Of a DNA stretch of 45,000 nt, positions 40,312 through 45,000 are shown piece by piece (position 1 is the stretch's first letter; each line of letters opens with the position of its first letter). Location: NCBI GenBank assembly GCA_963575745.1, contig CAUYUJ010020281.1, positions 1,328,869-1,373,868 on the forward strand, in the 5' to 3' direction. The notes under the pieces are model-generated. The model searched no databases and was not told the DNA's origin. It saw nothing but the letters and a program-made list of their open reading frames with translations. A program made the translations under genes and the position numbers. This stretch comes from Prorocentrum cordatum. Its lineage: Eukaryota > Sar > Dinophyceae > Prorocentrales > Prorocentraceae.

Positions 40312-41009
40312 CTCCTCTTCATCCTCCTCCTCTCCTTCCTCTCCCGGCGATGACGGCGACGACGACGCTGGCTGCGGCAACGACGACTCTTGGGACGACG
40401 GTGGACTGTGCATTGTGCGCTGGCCTCGCGCACGCCTTGGACTGGCACGTCGAGTCGGGCACGATGACCTCCGGCCGGAGTGATGGCCGGCAAGGCAAAG
40501 ACGACATAGATAACCACTAAGCTGAAGATCACGATAGTCAAGACGCTGAAGACGACGGCGATGGCTACGAGGACGACGAGGACCACGACGACGGGGAGGA
40601 CGAGGGGAGGGGGAAAGCGGGGAGGCGGCGGCGAGAGGCGGAAAGAGTGAAGAGGGGGAGGAGGGGGAGGAGGGGCAGGGGGGAAGACGACGAACACGAC
40701 GCCGATGGAGGTAAAAACGACGACGGCGGAGGGGAGGGGGAAGGGGACGAGGAGGATGAAAAACATGGAGGAGGTTGAAGGCGGAGGTGTATGCAGGGGG
40801 AGGGGGAGGAGGGTGGGGAGGGGAGGTCCACCGCGGCCTGCTGCTCGTAGTCCTCGTTTTGATTGCCCCCCTTCTTCTCCTATCCGTACTCGTTCTTCTC
40901 ATGTTCAACGTCCCCTTCCTATTCTGCCTCCACAGCGGTATTTCATTGGGACTCTGGCTCCTACCTCTCCTGAACATGATACTGCGGATGCGCGCATGAA
41001 ATAGTAGTA
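39876..41009. other. No recognised gene; GC-rich with short triplet tracts
   Basis: Contains GATC/GGGCCC-rich palindromic sequence at 40065-40140, a CTC tract at about 40275-40335, and a GACGAC/GGGGAGG-rich stretch at 40510-40830. Nothing else recognised. Confidence 0.4.
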
Positions 41010-41015
41010 GAGGTC

Positions 41016-41133
41016 GTGGTGGTAGTGGTAGTGGTAGTGGTAGGTAGTGGTAGTGGTAGTGGTAGTGGTAGTGGTAGTGGTAGTGGTAGTGGTAGTGGTA
41101 GTGGTAGTGGTAGTGGTAGTGGTAGTGGTAGTG

Positions 41134-41178
<45 letters not shown>

Positions 41179-42244
41179 ACTGTAGTAGTAAGACTAGTAG
41201 TCGTAGTAGTAGCAGTAGTAGTAGTAGTTGTTGTTGTTGTCGTGGTCGTGGTCGTAGCAGCAGAAGTATTACTAGTAGAGAGAGTACTAGCAGCAGTAGT
41301 AGTAGCAATAGGAATACTCATTGTAATAGTCGTACTCGTAAAAACTGAAAGCGTAGCCGTAGTGGGAGTGGCAGTAGCACTTGTGATCATAGATATAGCA
41401 GTAGTGGTAGCGGTAGCAGCTGCGGTACCAGTAGTTGTCGTGGTAGCAGTAGTCGTAGAAACAGCGATAGTAGAAGCGTAAAACTAGTAGTCGTCGTAGA
41501 AGCAATAGTCGTCGCCGTAGCAGTGGCAGGACCAAGTAGTAGTAGTGGTAAGTAATCGTCGTCGTAAAGAAAAATGAAACATTAATGTTCGTTGACAAGA
41601 AAACTGTAATCGTAGTCGTAACGCGAGCAGTGGAAGTAGTAGCGGTAGTAGCACTAGTAATCGCGGTAGTAGTAGTCGCAGTAGTAGTAGTAGTAGAAGT
41701 AGTAGCAGTAGTAGTAGTAGTAGTAGTAACAAACGAAGTGGTAATCGAATTAATAGCGGTCGTACTAGTAATAGCAGTAGTAGTCTTAGTAGTCGTCGTA
41801 ATAATAATAGTCGTAGTCGTGATCGTTGCCGTAGTAGTAATACGAGTAAACATGATAGGGGGCAGACCTCGTAGCAAAAGCAGTAGTAGTCGTAGCCGTA
41901 GTAGTTGTACCAATCGTACCGATAGAAGTTGTGATCGTGGTGGTAACAATGGTAGTCGTGGCAATAGTACTATAAATCGTAAGAGGTGCCCGTAGTGAAA
42001 TTGGTAGTTGCTGCCGTATCAGTAGCCGTTTTAGTAGTAGTAATAGTCGTAGGAATAGTCGTAGTCGCAATGACAGAATCATAAAGAAGAAATCGTCGTG
42101 GTAAAAACAATAGTCGTACCAGTAGTAGCAGAAGTAATCGTATGTGTGATCGTCGTCGTAGTTGTAGAAATACTAATAACGCAAACTCGTCGTCGCTGTG
42201 GTAGTACTAATGGTAGTGGTACTGGTAGTAGCACTGGTAGTCGC

Positions 42245-42286
<42 letters not shown>

Positions 42287-42800
42287 CGTAGTAGTTGTCG
42301 TAGTGGTGGTAGTAGTACTACTAATACTACTACTACCACGATTACTGGTAGTGTTAGTCGTAGTATTAATCATACGAACCGTGGTGGCAGTAGTAGTAGC
42401 AGTAGTAGTAGTAGTAGTAGTCATAATAGTAGTAGTAGTAGTCGTAGTAGTTGTTGTTGTTGTGATGATCTACGGTGTAGGCTTAATGGTACCCAAGGTC
42501 GTAGTAGTAATACGTTTCGTGGTCGTAGAAATCGCGAAAGGAATAATAGTGGAAGTGATAATGCCAACTTGAATGGTAGCAGTAGAAGCAGACGTCGTAG
42601 TAGTAAGAGTCGCAGTAAAAGTAATCGTAGCAATCGTAAGAATAGCTTTAATAAAAGTTGTAAAACCTATCAATAGCAGTGGCAGTCGTCGTCGTAGTAG
42701 TTGTTGTGATAGTAACCATAAGAACCGTATCGTCGTCGTCGTAGTAGTAGTAGCAGAAGCAATGGCTGTACGAGTGGTAGTAGCAGGTCTGTCATAATAG
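41016..42800 (+). repeat. Imperfect GTA triplet array, ~1.8 kb
   Basis: It starts with GTAGTG alternation, then GTA runs, decaying into GTCGTA, GCAGTA, ATAGTA and GTAATA variants across the whole stretch. Frames give poly-Val, poly-Ser, poly-Thr or poly-Leu. Gradual decay from a purer core (41040-41180 and 42240-42470) suggests age. Confidence 0.95.
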
Positions 42801-42982
42801 TAGGGGGGTCACGCATCCGCTATGGCCTGTGATTTTCCGCGCATCGTTGGCCGGAACCTGTGTTTGGTCGCCGATATTAGTCGATGAGAACCGAATACAA
42901 GTTACGATTCGTTCACACCTGATTAATGGGCGTAATCATATGAACCATATGTCTTTCGAAAAAATCTTGCACCCCCCTACAG

Positions 42983-43465
42983 GATTCGTCTGAATCCTGA
43001 TCCCATGGCATCTCGTCGGGATCCTGTAGCACTCCTACGCCACTCCTATGGGGATCCGTAGGACTGCTACAGCATTCCGTAACGATCTAATAGCACGCAC
43101 ATGCCCCTCCAATAGGATTCCGTATGGCCCGTATAACATCGCGTATGGATATAATAGCAATCGTACACCTCCCGTATACGATTCCGCAGGAGTGCTATAG
43201 CATCCCGAACGGATTCTATAGCACCCCATATACCTCCCCCTCCTGTAAGATCCCGTAGGGTTGCTATGGCATCCCGAGGGGTTCCGATTGCACTCCCGCG
43301 CCCTTCTTATAGGGTTCCGCAATACAGCTAAAACATCCCGCAAGGGTCCTGTAGCCCACCGACACCGCTCCCATGGAATTCCGTAGAAGTGCTATAGCAT
43401 CCCGTAGGCATCCGATCGTACTCCCACGCTCCTCCCATCGTATTCCGTAGGACTGCCCTCGCATG
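42983..43465 (+). repeat. 64-bp minisatellite, about 7.5 units
   Basis: Units of 64 bp (some 69) built on ATTCCGTAGGA, TGCTATAGCATCCCG, GATCCTATAGCAC and CTCCCACGCCCCTCC. Units are diverged, and the spacing is clearest from 43130 to 43440. Confidence 0.75.
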
Positions 43466-43544
43466 GGGTTTCCAATATGTTGGATTTCCCGTCTATATAT
43501 GTACATACAGATATATACATGTATGTATGCATGCCTGTATGTAT

Positions 43545-43632
43545 GCATGCATATATGTAAGTATGTATGTATTATGTATGTATGTATGTATGTATGTATG
43601 TATGTATGTATGTATGTATGTATGTATGTATG
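43545..43632 (+). repeat. TATG tetranucleotide microsatellite
   Basis: About 18 near-perfect TATG units, preceded by less regular ATGTATGCATGC sequence and followed by a short TA run. Confidence 0.95.
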
Positions 43633-43977
43633 TGAATATGTATATATATATATAAATACACACATCTGTGTATGTATATATATAGATATAGAGTCTCATA
43701 CGCACCTCTCCGAGGGAGGAGAGCTCAGAGGCGATTAATGCGTACGCGGGGCGTTCGCGATGTGTCTGGCCGTGTCGCTCGGGACATCCTCGCAATTATG
43801 AAAATCGGTGGCACCCCTCACGCAGATCGCGACGTCAGGGTCCAACAACACATGGGAATTTCAACATTTTTAACATAAAACCTTCAAAACCACATGGTGA
43901 AGTGAAGAATTTCGACCCCGATTCTCAGAGAATGGCGGTTTCGCCTGAAACATCCTCCCAACATCGAGCCCCGACGT

Positions 43978-44235
43978 ACCCTCTGGTACCCCAGACCCCG
44001 CCTCGGAGCCTGCTGGGGGCCTCCTGGACCCTCCTGGGGCCCCCTGGGGCTTTCTGAACCTTCTGGTACCCCAGACCCTGCCTCGGAGCCTCCTGGGGGT
44101 CTCCTGAAACCTCCTGGGGCCTCCTGGGGCCTCCTGCGGCCTCCTGGAGCCTCTTGGGGCCTCCTGAAGCCTCCTGTGGTCTCCTGTGGCCTCCTGAGGC
44201 CGCCTGGGGCCTCCTGGGGCCTCAGAACTACATGC
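43978..44235. repeat. CCTCCTGGGG-type tandem repeat with 80-bp duplication
   Basis: Units such as CTCCTGGGGCCTCCTGAAG, about 12-15 bp. An 80-bp direct duplication begins CTGGTACCCCAGACCC at 43983 and 44063. Similar units resume at 44409-44470. Minus-strand Gly/Pro/Arg-rich frames are artefacts. Confidence 0.75.
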
Positions 44236-44337
44236 ACACACAGAGACACAAATCACGCCCAGCACATCACACGCTAGACAAGCATAACACAAACAACACC
44301 TACAACGCACAAAAAGCATGCACAACACAGAGCACAC

Positions 44338-44398
44338 ATCACACACACACACACACACACGCACACACACACACACACACGCACGCACACACACACAA
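44338..44398 (+). repeat. CA dinucleotide microsatellite
   Basis: About 30 CA units with three GCA interruptions. Confidence 0.95.
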
Positions 44399-44596
44399 CA
44401 CTCACAATCTTGGGGCCTCCTGGAGCCTCTTCTGGTATCCAAGTCGGGCCTCCTGAGGCTTCCTGGGGGGCCCTGGTACACACATCGCAAGGTGTGGCAA
44501 CCCCACTTGCGCTCGAGTGAGACTTCGCTGTTGCATTGCACTCCTGCTTCAAACGCTTCTTCAGTTTTTTGTATGAGCCTGGGCACACACGTGCCA

Positions 44597-44640
44597 CTTG
44601 TATATATATATGTATATATATATATATATATAAATATGTA
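44597..44640. repeat. TA dinucleotide microsatellite
   Basis: Alternating TA with two interruptions (ATGTATAT, AAATATG). Confidence 0.9.
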
Positions 44641-44888
44641 CTCACTAGCACCATTGCGCGCTTCGCGCGCGCATAGGTTCTAGCTGGTCGAGTGCTGGCC
44701 GCATTGAGACAACAAGGCGGTCATGAATAATGAGGTCAACATTATGTGCTTCCTAATGCCTCGTCCTCATTCCTCCTCGTACGCTCTCATCGACCGGTCG
44801 ACCAGCGATATGTCCCCAAGTTTCTTGGGGATCTCTTGACCCTTCCTGGGGGTCTCATGGGACGAAGATCTCGGGTTCTCAATTCACG

Positions 44889-44955
44889 TTCCCGAAAATG
44901 GCCTTTGGCCCATCCCGCCACCGTGCCTGGGTTGTGGGTTAAGGTGTCTTGGAAA
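44889..44955 (+). repeat. Dispersed repeat, short copy
   Basis: AATGGCCTTTGGCCCATCCC, GCCACCGTGCCTGGGTTG resemble 29099-29150 and 34645-34690. The rest of 44641-45000 shows only a GCGC-rich palindrome near 44655 and no gene. Confidence 0.55.
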
Positions 44956-45000
44956 TCCCACCAGCCCTCTGGGCGTAGGTGGTCTAGAACAGATCCTCTT

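Noticed and set aside
41047-41481. Long frames in microsatellites (poly-Val at 41047-41481; poly-Leu, poly-Ser, poly-Thr, poly-Pro and poly-Arg frames at 19740-19920, 26990-27530, 28340-28550, 37430-38070 and 39650-39880)
   Set aside because: They exist only because triplet repeats lack stop codons. All frames on both strands are open.
1-45000. tRNA or rRNA genes
   Set aside because: No cloverleaf-type T-loop (GGTTCRANNCC with paired arms) and no rRNA-like conserved segments were seen by eye. A covariance-model scan would be decisive.

Overview
The window comes from a dinoflagellate nuclear genome. The strongest evidence is an exact match, at 19919-19940, to the conserved 22-nt dinoflagellate spliced leader. 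It lies at the 5' edge of a non-LTR retrotransposon. A Mei2-type RNA-binding protein gene, very sparse coding content, GC-rich sequence and a large load of tandem repeats fit the same assignment. I see no rRNA, tRNA, CRISPR array or bacterial-type operon.

Layout. 1-3.5 kb: no recognised gene; a short degenerate repeat and one hairpin element. 3.56-4.70 kb (-): the only well-supported host gene, a Mei2-like RRM protein with a C-terminal zinc ribbon. 6.3-10.1 kb: a ~420-bp dispersed repeat followed by a 3.2-kb array of a ~101-bp satellite, interrupted by a 215-bp MITE-like insertion. 11.4-16.3 kb: GGCCCCAAGA-type repeat, a hairpin element, an 8-bp repeat, and an 89-bp minisatellite abutting a broken exon. 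17.3-19.3 kb (-): broken or multi-exon cysteine-rich gene remnants. 19.9-27.0 kb: a near full-length LINE with spliced leader, ORF1, and ORF2 carrying endonuclease, reverse transcriptase, zinc knuckle and RNase H. It is embedded in CCT microsatellite. 27.3-29.2 kb: triplet microsatellite and a 67-bp minisatellite split by a second copy of the hairpin element. 29.3-33.0 kb: the same satellite and the same 420-bp repeat as at 6.3-10.1 kb, in inverted orientation. 33.2-38.7 kb: ~10.7-bp-phased CTTGGGGCC repeats with ~400-bp higher-order units, plus one possible exon at 35.7-36.1 kb (-). 38.8-45 kb: mostly microsatellites and minisatellites (CCT, GTA, 64-bp unit, TATG, CA, TA).

Most notable: (i) the LINE copy carries the spliced leader, so it was made from a trans-spliced mRNA; (ii) it sits in a polypyrimidine microsatellite whose two sides share an ~80-bp near-identical block, suggesting a long target-site duplication and a rebuilt trans-splice acceptor; (iii) a large inverted duplication (about 6.3-10.1 kb against 29.3-33.0 kb) brackets the LINE; (iv) several previously unnamed inverted-repeat (MITE-like) elements can be delimited because they sit inside tandem repeats that supply the empty site. 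All alignments were done by eye.
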